A stretch of DNA of 23,495 bases from JADGNZ01 sp035995985 (GTDB lineage: Bacteria > Acidobacteriota > Thermoanaerobaculia > Gp7-AA8): contig DASYJY010000154.1 in the NCBI GenBank assembly GCA_035995985.1, positions 1 through 23,495 on the forward strand. Reading direction: 5' to 3'. Position numbers and translations under genes: made by a program. Below are positions 8,663-16,289 of this stretch, in pieces; the stretch's first letter is position 1, and the number at the start of each line of letters is the position of its first letter. The notes beneath the pieces were generated by a model. It saw nothing but the letters and a program-made list of their open reading frames with translations, had not been told where the DNA came from and did no database searches.

Positions 8663-8718
8663 GGGCGATCTAACACAGTGGCGGAACAACGCTATTTCGG
8701 CTGGCTCGGCCTGAAAGA

Positions 8719-8791
8719 CTTTTCACCACAGAGACACAGAGAACACAAAGAGAGCTTTTCTCTGTGTCCTTTTTGCCTCTGCGGTGAAAAG
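8719..8791. repeat. Dispersed 'CACAGAGA' hairpin element
   Basis: CTTTTCACCACAGAG (8719-8733) faces CTCTGCGGTGAAAAG (8777-8791), pairing at 14 of 15 positions, with further pairing of CACAGAGA and TCTCTGTG inside. It is followed by CTTTTTCTCCGCGTG, the same words seen at 4581-4614. It sits in the 198-base gap between the S55-like gene and the upstream hypothetical gene, and could act as a transcript-stabilising or terminating hairpin. Two relatives are present at 4571-4617 and 9821-9873. Confidence 0.7.
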
Positions 8792-8860
8792 CTTTTTCTC
8801 CGCGTGCTCCGCGTGACAAAGGTCTTTCTGATTCTTCCGGCTGCGCGAATTCGCCCGCCG

Positions 8861-9376
8861 CTACGGCTCGCTCTCTGTCTGTTCCGGCGACGCCTTCCTG
8901 CGGCGGCTGACTCGTCTCATCCGCCTGATCTCCTCCACGTGCGGCAGGAGGATGGCGTTCGCAGGATCGCGCGCCAGTTGCGCACCGATCGTGTACGCCT
9001 GCGCGGCGATGAGGTCGATACGTTGTCGGCGGAGGAGGTTCGCGCCGGAGACGCCGTTCAGCATCGAGCGCAGTTCCTGCTCCACCGCGGACCAGCGGAT
9101 CGCCTCGTCCTGCAGCGACCGCACCGCCTCGATCGGTTGACCGACGGCGTGCGAGACGTTGTCGAGCGTATCGATGACATTGATCGATGCGTTCACGACC
9201 GGATCGGACGTCCGTAGCCGGCCGCGCAGCGCTCTTCGCTGCTCCGCCGTCATCGGCGCCATCTCCCCCATCCGCATGCTGATGGCGCGCAACTGATCGA
9301 TGATCTCCTCGGGGGGCAGCGCCGGCGGGTTCTCCGCAAGCGTGGGCGGATTCGCCGTTTCGTTATTCGTGCTCAT
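8861..9376 (-). CDS. Hypothetical protein, 171 residues
   Basis: I do not recognise this protein. It has a strong start: AGGGAGGAA ends about 6 bases before ATG 9376. The first 22 residues are Pro/Asn/Glu-rich and disordered (PPTLAENPPALPPEE). Residues 23-150 are predicted by eye to be mostly helical, with repeated Arg/Leu/Met patterns (EEIIDQLRAISMRMGEMAP, INVIDTLDNVSHAVGQPIEA). The C-terminus is basic, then acidic (RRMRRVSRRRKASPEQTES). There is no signal peptide and no membrane segment, so it is presumably cytoplasmic. It lies upstream of the S55-like gene, separated by a repeat element. It could be a small helical scaffold or regulatory protein, but nothing in the sequence supports a specific function. 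Confidence 0.7.
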   Translation of the reverse strand: MSTNNETANPPTLAENPPALPPEEIIDQLRAISMRMGEMAPMTAEQRRALRGRLRTSDPVVNASINVIDTLDNVSHAVGQPIEAVRSLQDEAIRWSAVEQELRSMLNGVSGANLLRRQRIDLIAAQAYTIGAQLARDPANAILLPHVEEIRRMRRVSRRRKASPEQTESEP

Positions 9377-9463
9377 GTCGTTCCTCCCTGCGCCGGACTC
9401 CTAGCCGACACGTGAGCCAGGCTCATCGTTGATAGCAGTGGTTTGCGCAGATGTCAAATCGGT

Positions 9464-9801
9464 GCGCGGCTTAAAGCCGCGCGCTGCCCGGTGAAGAAGG
9501 GCGAGTATCGGCTGTTCGACGGCTATGTCCGGCGAAGGGTCGGATAGTTCCGGTGATATGCCGCTCTTCACCGGCTTTAAGACGGCTGTTCACGGTAGAG
9601 AGACGAAGCAAGTCGGATAAGAAGCGGCGGTTACCCTCTAAGAGCCGACTATTCTCTGCTATAAACCGGATACTGCCGGTGAATCATCGGAGATACGCGG
9701 CTCAACGTCGGGTATTGCCGGCTGAGAGCCGGACATACACGGGTGTAGGCTGCCAAGTACCGGCCTGGAGCCGGAACAAGCCGCCTGACGGCCGGAGCCC
9801 G
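9464..9801. repeat. Degenerate 21-bp tandem repeat array, about 16 units
   Basis: Units start at 9466, 9488, 9508, 9529 and then every 21 bases without exception up to 9781. The best-preserved unit (9718-9738) reads CCGGCTGAGAGCCGGACATA plus C. CGG recurs at unit positions 2-4 in 13 of 16 units and at positions 13-15 in about ten, so CGG triplets are spaced alternately 11 and 10 bases. Several units can fold on themselves (CCGGCT against AGCCGG), and the first contains a 19-base near-perfect palindrome (9464-9482). Other positions have diverged strongly. No start codon or ribosome site supports translation. It occupies most of the 516-base gene-free stretch between the 171-residue gene and the PilZ-like gene. 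Confidence 0.8.
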
Positions 9802-9820
9802 CGTTCAAACCGGGAAATGA

Positions 9821-9873
9821 ACCACAGAGACACAGAGATCACAGAGACTCTCTGTCCTCTGTGGCTCTGTGGT
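9821..9873. repeat. Dispersed 'CACAGAGA' hairpin element upstream of the PilZ-like gene
   Basis: ACCACAGAG (9821-9829) is complementary to CTCTGTGGT (9865-9873), with further imperfect pairing between CACAGAGATCACAGAGA and CTCTGTCCTCTGTGG. It belongs to the same family as 8719-8791 but lacks the AAAAGC ends. It lies 19 bases before the PilZ-like ATG, so it would be in that gene's leader if transcribed. Confidence 0.65.
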
Positions 9874-9892
9874 GAGATGATTTTCGGTCAGC

Positions 9893-10606
9893 ATGAACGT
9901 CACGCGCACCGCTTCCGCCGCATTCACCGTCGAGTTCGAGACCGAGGATGAACTTCGTGAGGAACACCGCGCGAACCTGTCGATGGGCGGCCTGCGCCTC
10001 GCCACGACCGAGACCCTCGCGCTCAACGCGACGCTGCTCGTGACGCTGCGCGGCCCGGGGGGCGGCGAGTCGTTCGCGCGCGCCACGGTCGTAGCGAGTC
10101 TTCCGGACGCGATCGCCCTCGCCATCGACGGCAACGCCGACGAACGTCTCGCTCGCTTGATGGCAAGACCCGCCGGCGAATCCTCGGAGGAAACTCCGGA
10201 GAAGAAACAAAACATCTGGGACCGCATCCGCGCGCTCTCGCAGATGGAGAAACTCCTGCTGGCCGTGAAGGCCGATCGCACCGAACGCGCGCTGCTGCTC
10301 CAGGACAACGATCCGCGCGTGCTCCTCTCTCTGCTCCGCAACCCGCGTCTCACCGTCGACGAAGTGGCGCGCCTGTCGAAGTCGTCCTTCCTCACGTACC
10401 AGGTCGCTGACGTGATCATGAAGACAGGTCAATGGATGGCCAGCCTCGACGTCCGCCTCGGACTCATTCACAACCCAAAGACCCCTCCGGCCTTCGCCCT
10501 GCGCATCCTGCCAACGTTGCCAGAGTCCGAGGTGCGTTCCATCGCACGCGGCGGAACGAATATGGCGCTGAAGACGGCGGCGTTGCGGCAACTTCAGGGG
10601 CGTTAG
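9893..10606 (+). CDS. PilZ-like domain protein with C-terminal helical-repeat region
   Basis: Residues 1-85 resemble a PilZ domain: R22-x-x-x-R26 is followed by N28-L-S30-M-G-G33, close to the (D/N)-x-S-x-x-G motif that binds cyclic di-GMP, and by a beta-rich stretch ending 'ATVVASLPDAIALAID'. The canonical RxxxR lies much further from DxSxxG, so binding is uncertain; the arrangement is closer to the PilZ variant common in myxobacteria and acidobacteria. After a charged linker (about 95-108), residues 110-237 form helices of a HEAT- or leucine-repeat-variant type ('DPRVLLSLLRNPRLTVDEVARL'), often involved in protein contacts. The start lacks a Shine-Dalgarno. It may work in motility or surface signalling together with the sensor kinase 77 bases downstream. 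Confidence 0.7.
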   Translation: MNVTRTASAAFTVEFETEDELREEHRANLSMGGLRLATTETLALNATLLVTLRGPGGGESFARATVVASLPDAIALAIDGNADERLARLMARPAGESSEETPEKKQNIWDRIRALSQMEKLLLAVKADRTERALLLQDNDPRVLLSLLRNPRLTVDEVARLSKSSFLTYQVADVIMKTGQWMASLDVRLGLIHNPKTPPAFALRILPTLPESEVRSIARGGTNMALKTAALRQLQGR

Positions 10607-10683
10607 AAGGTCCGCTGCCATCGCGAGCGGAATGGATATTCGCTTCCGCGCGCCGATGAGATCAAGATGGCCAGCGGATTGTT

Positions 10684-13600
10684 ATGAACGCCCCCCCGGA
10701 CAGCACTGCATCCCCTGCCGCGGTGCGATTGCAGCGCGCCTCCCTGCTCGCTTCCCGCCTTGTCGTCGTCCTGGGCGCACTTGTGCTCATGGGCTGGGGT
10801 TTCGACATCGCTGCGCTGAAGAGTGTTGTGCCGGGCTTCGTCACGATGAAGGTCAACACTTCGCTCTGCTTCGTCCTCAGCGGCGTCGCGCTGGCATTTC
10901 TGCGGGAAGAACGCGCCGGCTCGCGGCGCCGCCTCCTCCTTTCCGGCCTGGTCTGGATTGTCATCGCGCTCGCCACGGTGACTCTGGCGGAGTACTACAT
11001 GGGCCGAAATCTCGGCATCGACCAATTTCTGATCCGTGAACCGCAGATCGGCGGATTTCCGGCGGCGCCGGGGCGCATGGCGCCGACGACCGCGCTCGGC
11101 TTCGCACTCACAGGGATCGCGCTTCTTCTGCTGGCGCGCAATTCGGCACGTGCGATCGCCGCGTCGCAGGCGATCGCTGTTATCGCCGGCTTCAATGCGA
11201 TCCTTGCCATAGCCGGCTCTGTCTATCGGGCGCCGGCGCTGATCGATGTTTCGATCCGCGGCGTGCGATCCAATATGGCTGTCAACACGGCCGTCCTTTT
11301 CGGACTCTTAAGCTTCGGCATCCTCGCGGCGCGGCCGGACGCGAGCCTCATGGCCACCATCACCAGCCGGAAAGCCGGCGGAGTAGCTGCGCGGCGGTTG
11401 CTGCCATTCGCCATCCTCGTACCGCTGACGTTGGGCTGGCTGCGTCTGCAAGGGCAGCTGGCCGGCCTTTACGGAACGAATTTCGGGCTGGCGATTTTCG
11501 CCGCATCGAACGTCGTCGTTTTCACCGTCGTGATCTTCCTCGGCGCCAGATCGCTCAACCGTACCGCCGGCGAGCGCGCGCTGGCGGAGTCGGCGCTGCG
11601 TGCGAGCGAGGAACGCTATCGCGCGCTTTTCGATTACGCGCCGGACGGCATCGTCATCGCCGATGCCGAAAGTTTCTACCTGGACGCGAATGCCAGCATT
11701 TGCCGGATGCTCGGGTACTCCCATGAAGAACTTATCGGGCTGCACGCCTCGGATATCGTCGTCCCCGCCGAGATCGAGCACGTCGGACCCGCGCTGGAGA
11801 CGATCAAAACAAAATCCGAGTACCACCGCGAGTGGCAGTTCCGCCGAAAGGACGGTTCCGTCTTCGAGGCGGAAGTGATCGCTTCTCTGATGCCGGACGG
11901 AAATCTGATGGGGATGATCCGCGACATCACCGAGCGAAAGAGGGCCGAGGAGGCACTGCGCGCAAGCGAAGCGCGGCTGCAGGCAGTGACGGAAAATCTG
12001 ACCGAAGGCTTGATCGTCGCGGGCATGAATGGCCGGCTAGTCCACTGGAATCGCGCGGGCCTCGAGATGCACGGTTACAGCAGCCTTGAACACGGCCTCC
12101 GCGAAATCGGCGAGTTTGCCGCGACCTTCGCGCTGACCACGCTCGACGGCTCAAGCGTGGCCTTTGAGCAATGGCCGATGAATCGGGTCCTCAATGGTGA
12201 GGTTGTACGCGACTATGAGGTGCAACTCCGCCGCCTCGATTCCGATTGGGAGCGGATCCTCAGCTATTCGGGCGAGATCATCACCGACGTCACCGGCCAG
12301 CCGCTGGCCTTTCTCGCCATCAACGACATCACTGCGAGGAAGTGGACCGAGCAGGCGCTGGGCGAGAGCGAGGATCAGTTTCGGACGATGGCTAACTCCA
12401 TCCCGCAGCTCGCGTGGATGGCCCACGCGGACGGATCCATCTTCTGGTACAACCAGCGCTGGTACGACTACACCGGCACGACGCAGGAGCAGATGGCGGG
12501 CTGGGGCTGGCAAAGCGTACACGACCCGCAAGTGCTTCCCGCGGTCCGCGATGGCTGGCGAAAAGCAATCGCCGCCAGGCAGCCGTTTGAGATGGAGTTT
12601 CCGCTGCGCGGAGCGGACCAACGCTTCCGCACGTTTCTGACGCGCGTGCAGCCGATGAAGGATTCCCAGGGTGCCGTAGTCCGATGGGTCGGAACCAACA
12701 CCGATGTCGATGAGTTGAAACGGATGGACCAGTCGCTGCGCGAGACCCAGGCGCGGCTCCATTCGACGCTCGCGGCAGGTTCCATTGGCACTTGGACCTG
12801 GGACATCGTCAATGATCGCCTGGTCGCGGACGAATTCACCGCCCGTATGTTTTCAGTCGACATCGCCGCGGCGGCAAACGGCCTGCCCGGGGAGTCCTAT
12901 CTCCGGAACGTGGTGGCGGAAGACCAGCCGGGTGTCGCTGACAACCTGGCCCGCGCCATTGAAACCTGCGGCCACTATGACATCGAGTATCGCGTGCGGC
13001 AGAAAACGGGAGAGGAATTCTGGCTTCAGGCGCGGGGACGAGTCGAGGGCGACGCGCAGGGCAATGCCGTGAACTTTCATGGTGCCGTCATGGACATCAC
13101 CGACCGCAAGCGGGCCGAGAATGCCTTGCTTCAGCTCAATGAGAATCTGGAGCAACGCGTAATCGAGCGCACTGCCCAGCTCGAAACTGCCAACCGAGGG
13201 CTCGAGCTGGCCGGGCGGCACAAGAGCGAGTTTCTCGCCGGCATGTCTCACGAATTGCGCACGCCGCTCAACGGCATCATTGGCTTCGCCGAGTTCCTGA
13301 TCGACGAAAAGCCCGGTCCGCTCAGGCCCAAGCAGAAGGAGTACCTGGGTGATGTGCTCAACAGCGCGAACCATCTACTGCAGCTCATAAACGATGTGCT
13401 CGACATGGCCAAGGTCGAGTCAGGCAAGATGGATTTGTATCCGGAGATCTTCTCTGTGCACGACGCCGTCGGTGAAGTCACCGCCGTCATCGAGGGGATT
13501 GCCCGGAAGAAACAGGTCAGCGTGATTTCGAAGACTGGCGACGGACTTGATGCTGTCCTGCTCGATCTGCAGAAGTTCAAGCAGGTGCTCTACAACCTTC

Positions 13601-13908
13601 TATCCAACGCCGTGAAGTTCACAAACGAGAGCGGCAGTGTGACGATTCAAGCCCGGCGCCTTGAGCCGGACCAGCTCGAGGTTCGAGTCCAGGACACCGG
13701 AATCGGCATCAAGGCAGAGGACCTAAGCCGCCTCTTCGGCGCCTTCGCCCAGCTCGACACTGGTACCGCCCGGCGCTTCGAAGGCACCGGACTCGGTCTG
13801 GCGCTCACGAAGAAGATCGTCGAATTCCAGGGAGGACATATCGAAGTGGAAAGCGAGCCAGGCAAAGGCAGCACGTTCACCGTGGTGCTGCCGCTTGGTA
13901 ATGCCTGA
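10684..13908 (+). CDS. Membrane-bound multi-PAS sensor histidine kinase
   Basis: The 1074-residue protein has about eight hydrophobic segments in residues 15-300, forming an integral membrane sensing module. Then come about four PAS domains near 308-430, 430-555, 556-680 and 685-815; each begins with a 'LRASEER/ARL'-like linker and ends in a 'DITERKRAEEAL'-like PAC segment. A coiled coil (ENLEQRVIERTAQLETANRG) leads to the HisKA domain, with phospho-accepting His856 in MSHELRTPLNGI. The HATPase_c domain follows: N box 'NLLSNAVKFTN', G1 'DTGIGI' near 1004 and G2 'GTGLGLAL' near 1036. There is no receiver domain and no response-regulator gene nearby, so it is an orphan kinase. The signal sensed is unknown. 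ATG 10684 has no clear ribosome site. Confidence 0.93.
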   Translation: MNAPPDSTASPAAVRLQRASLLASRLVVVLGALVLMGWGFDIAALKSVVPGFVTMKVNTSLCFVLSGVALAFLREERAGSRRRLLLSGLVWIVIALATVTLAEYYMGRNLGIDQFLIREPQIGGFPAAPGRMAPTTALGFALTGIALLLLARNSARAIAASQAIAVIAGFNAILAIAGSVYRAPALIDVSIRGVRSNMAVNTAVLFGLLSFGILAARPDASLMATITSRKAGGVAARRLLPFAILVPLTLGWLRLQGQLAGLYGTNFGLAIFAASNVVVFTVVIFLGARSLNRTAGERALAESALRASEERYRALFDYAPDGIVIADAESFYLDANASICRMLGYSHEELIGLHASDIVVPAEIEHVGPALETIKTKSEYHREWQFRRKDGSVFEAEVIASLMPDGNLMGMIRDITERKRAEEALRASEARLQAVTENLTEGLIVAGMNGRLVHWNRAGLEMHGYSSLEHGLREIGEFAATFALTTLDGSSVAFEQWPMNRVLNGEVVRDYEVQLRRLDSDWERILSYSGEIITDVTGQPLAFLAINDITARKWTEQALGESEDQFRTMANSIPQLAWMAHADGSIFWYNQRWYDYTGTTQEQMAGWGWQSVHDPQVLPAVRDGWRKAIAARQPFEMEFPLRGADQRFRTFLTRVQPMKDSQGAVVRWVGTNTDVDELKRMDQSLRETQARLHSTLAAGSIGTWTWDIVNDRLVADEFTARMFSVDIAAAANGLPGESYLRNVVAEDQPGVADNLARAIETCGHYDIEYRVRQKTGEEFWLQARGRVEGDAQGNAVNFHGAVMDITDRKRAENALLQLNENLEQRVIERTAQLETANRGLELAGRHKSEFLAGMSHELRTPLNGIIGFAEFLIDEKPGPLRPKQKEYLGDVLNSANHLLQLINDVLDMAKVESGKMDLYPEIFSVHDAVGEVTAVIEGIARKKQVSVISKTGDGLDAVLLDLQKFKQVLYNLLSNAVKFTNESGSVTIQARRLEPDQLEVRVQDTGIGIKAEDLSRLFGAFAQLDTGTARRFEGTGLGLALTKKIVEFQGGHIEVESEPGKGSTFTVVLPLGNA

Positions 13909-13921
13909 CTCTTCGCAAGAT

Positions 13922-15022
13922 TCACCACCCGCGCACTGGCAACCATTCATCGACGATCGTGCCGTTATCGATGACGTGATACCGGTCGTACATCGCTGCC
14001 GTGAGGCAGGAGTGATTGGGAATCACGCGGACGAGCGTGCCGACTGGGAGCGGGATCGAAGTCGCGAGTTTGCCGTGCTCCTGCGACAACGCGATGACAC
14101 GCGCGGGCAGCGGACGTAGGTCGAGGTCGCAGACCAATCCGTAGCCGAACTTGGGATCGAGGTGTTCAGGGCTGACATCCTTCGACAGCGCGAGTGCGCC
14201 GGCGTCGATGATGGCTTGGCCGCGTTCCGGGTACGAGCCGACCACCGTTGCCAGCACCGACACGGCGACGTCGTCGCGCGTACAGCTGCCGAGGGTCGCT
14301 TGGAACGCGTCGAAGAAGACGTAGTTGCCGGGGCGGACTTCGTCGGTGTCGGCGAATGTATCGGCGATCGCGGTCGTCGGCGTGGAGCCGATGCTGCGCG
14401 TAACCTCATCCATCCCGAGCAGCGCGCGGAATCTCATCAGCGATTCGATCTCCTCGGCGGCAATACGCCGGATCTCCTCGACGTCGCGCGCGTTGTACGA
14501 GTGGCCGGCGTGCGTCAGCAATCCCTGAAAGTGCGCCGCCGGCGAATTGGCGATGGCGAGCGCCAGTCGCACACTGTCCGGATGGTTCGGATCGACTCCG
14601 GCGCGGTGATAGCCGCAATCGACTTTGAGAAAGACATCGAATACGGCTCCATTCGCGGCGTAAAACTGCTCTACCGCGCGTAGAGCGAGGTCGCTGTCGA
14701 TGAGAATGTTCAGCCGTTCGATTCGCGCCGCCAACGCTGCCGCGCGCGCCAGTTTTTCGGGTGCGATCGGCACCGCGTACGTGATGTCGCCGAACCCCGC
14801 ATCCGCGAAGAACTCCGCCTCGGCCATGGTCGAAACGGTGATCGGACCGGTCGCGCCGCCGTGCTGCATCCGGGCGATCTCGATGGTCTTGTGCGTCTTC
14901 ACGTGCGGGCGGAATGCGACCCCCGAGGCGAGAGCCTTGGCGCGCATGCGAGCGCAGTTTTGCTCGACAATGGTGCGGTCGACGAGAAACGCGGGCGTCG
15001 TCACATGCGAAAAATCATTCAT
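13922..15022 (-). CDS. D-serine dehydratase / D-threonine aldolase-like PLP enzyme
   Basis: This is a fold-type III (alanine-racemase-like) PLP enzyme of 366 residues acting on D-hydroxy-amino acids. RPHVKTHK (residues 38-45) is the Schiff-base lysine motif, with Lys42 the likely PLP lysine. Phosphate and substrate contacts are suggested by 'FLKVDCGYHRAGV' and 'GSTPT'. Near the C-terminus, N336-H337-S-C339 gives the His-x-Cys metal pair known from zinc-dependent D-serine dehydratase; D-threonine aldolases usually have His-x-Asp, so dehydratase is slightly favoured. ATG 15022 makes it overlap the start of dinB by 18 bases; GTG 15004 would make the two genes abut exactly and gives a start just before the usual 'TPAFLVDR'. 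It converges with the kinase gene, 13 bases between stops. Confidence 0.88.
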   Translation of the reverse strand: MNDFSHVTTPAFLVDRTIVEQNCARMRAKALASGVAFRPHVKTHKTIEIARMQHGGATGPITVSTMAEAEFFADAGFGDITYAVPIAPEKLARAAALAARIERLNILIDSDLALRAVEQFYAANGAVFDVFLKVDCGYHRAGVDPNHPDSVRLALAIANSPAAHFQGLLTHAGHSYNARDVEEIRRIAAEEIESLMRFRALLGMDEVTRSIGSTPTTAIADTFADTDEVRPGNYVFFDAFQATLGSCTRDDVAVSVLATVVGSYPERGQAIIDAGALALSKDVSPEHLDPKFGYGLVCDLDLRPLPARVIALSQEHGKLATSIPLPVGTLVRVIPNHSCLTAAMYDRYHVIDNGTIVDEWLPVRGW

Positions 15023-16087
15023 ATCGATATGGATGCATTCTATGCGTCCGTCGAGCAGCGCGACCGGCCCGAGCTGCGCGGCAGGCCAGTCATCGTCGGC
15101 TGGCCCGGCGAGCGGAGCGTCGTCTGCGCGGCATCGTACGAGGCGCGCAAATTCGGCGTCCACTCCGCGATGCCGGCCACGCGCGCGAAGCGGCTCTGCC
15201 CCGAGGGAGAGTTCATCCATCCGAACTTCGAGAAGTACCGCGAAGTATCGCGGCAGATTCGCGAGATTTTCGAACGTCACACGCCGCTCGTCGAGCCGCT
15301 GTCGCTCGATGAGGCGTACCTCGATGTGACCGAGGAACTGACCGGGATTCCGACGGCAACGGAGACGGCGGAAACGATTCGGCGCGAGATCAAGGCTGAC
15401 ACCCAACTGACCGCGTCGGCGGGTGTGGCGCCGAACAAGTTCCTGGCGAAGATCGCAAGCGATTGGAAAAAGCCCGACGGCTGCTTCGTCATCCGCCCGC
15501 ATCAGGTCGAGCGATTCCTGATGCCGCTGAACGTGCGCAAAATCCCCGGCGTCGGAAAGGCCACGGAGAAAATCCTGACGGAGATGGGCATCGCCACTGT
15601 CGGCGATCTCCACTCATTCACTGCCGATCAACTCGTCGCGCGCTTCGGAAAATGGGGAACGCGGCTCTGGGAGCTGGCGCGCGGCATCGATGAGTCGCCT
15701 GTGGTGCCGTCGCAGAAACGGAAATCGTGGTCGAGCGAGAACACGTTCGCGAAGGACATCACTCTCGATGAAGTCACCGCGTACATTCGCGAAGAGGCGC
15801 AGAAACTCTGGCAAGCGCTCAGTGACAAACAGCTGGTCGGCCGCACGGTGACGGTAAAACTGCGCACGGGCGATTTCAAAACTGCCACGCGGCGTCTGAC
15901 ACCCGAGGCGATTCCGTCGAGCGGCGACGATCTGGCGCGCATCGGCGCCGATCTGCTGACGCGTTTCGATTTTCCGCCGGGAAGCCGCTATCGCCTCGCT
16001 GGAATCGGCGTATCGAACTTCATCGACGAGGATGACGAAGAAGAGCCGGCGAAGGAGCAGCCGGCGTTGTTCGGTGAGCCGCCGTGA
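15005..16087 (+). CDS. dinB: DNA polymerase IV (Y-family, DinB)
   Basis: This is a translesion DNA polymerase of 360 residues. It starts with the canonical MRKIIHIDMDAFYASVEQ: Asp8 is a metal ligand and Tyr13 occupies the steric-gate position. The second catalytic motif is SLDEAYLDV, with Asp102 and Glu103. 'TASAGVAPNKFLAKIASDWKKPDG' (palm) and a helix-hairpin-helix in 'IPGVGKATEKILTEMGI' (thumb) follow, then the little-finger domain around residues 235-335. The acidic C-terminal tail carries Q352-P-A-L-F356, matching the beta-clamp-binding consensus QxxLF. The frame extends upstream to 14861, but the family N-terminus fixes ATG 15005. No SOS box was recognised; any promoter must lie inside the divergent enzyme gene. 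Confidence 0.97.
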   Translation: MRKIIHIDMDAFYASVEQRDRPELRGRPVIVGWPGERSVVCAASYEARKFGVHSAMPATRAKRLCPEGEFIHPNFEKYREVSRQIREIFERHTPLVEPLSLDEAYLDVTEELTGIPTATETAETIRREIKADTQLTASAGVAPNKFLAKIASDWKKPDGCFVIRPHQVERFLMPLNVRKIPGVGKATEKILTEMGIATVGDLHSFTADQLVARFGKWGTRLWELARGIDESPVVPSQKRKSWSSENTFAKDITLDEVTAYIREEAQKLWQALSDKQLVGRTVTVKLRTGDFKTATRRLTPEAIPSSGDDLARIGADLLTRFDFPPGSRYRLAGIGVSNFIDEDDEEEPAKEQPALFGEPP

Positions 16088-16153
16088 AGAAATCGCGCTT
16101 CTGCGAAACAGCGTCTCCCGGGTTAGCAACATCGGCTATCGCATCTTGCCAAA

Positions 16154-16247
16154 GCACAGACAAGAGTGTCTGTGCCACACCGCCGTCCGTCTGCATCAGC
16201 ATTCACGTATGGCCGAGTCAATGTGGCACAGACACTCTTGTCTGTGC
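16154..16247. repeat. Pair of inverted dispersed palindromes between converging genes
   Basis: A 25-base sequence at 16154-16178 (GCACAGACA, AGAG, TGTCTGTGC, then CAC) occurs as an exact reverse complement at 16223-16247. Each copy is itself a hairpin with a 9-base-pair stem and 4-base loop. The two copies can also pair with each other across a 44-base loop. They sit in the 202-base gap between the stops of dinB and aroB, the position where REP/BIME-type elements usually lie, and could end transcription from both sides. A third identical copy lies at 22609-22633. Confidence 0.85.
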
Positions 16248-16289
16248 TGGTGAGGCTCGGGACTGCTGAGAAGATCAACGCTGTCCTGA

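Noticed and set aside
9464..9801. CRISPR array
   Set aside because: The 21-bp units are contiguous and degenerate, with no unique spacers between identical repeats, and no cas gene is present.
14861..15004. Upstream extension of dinB
   Set aside because: The conserved DinB N-terminus starts exactly at 15005, and the extension lies antisense to the D-serine dehydratase-like gene.
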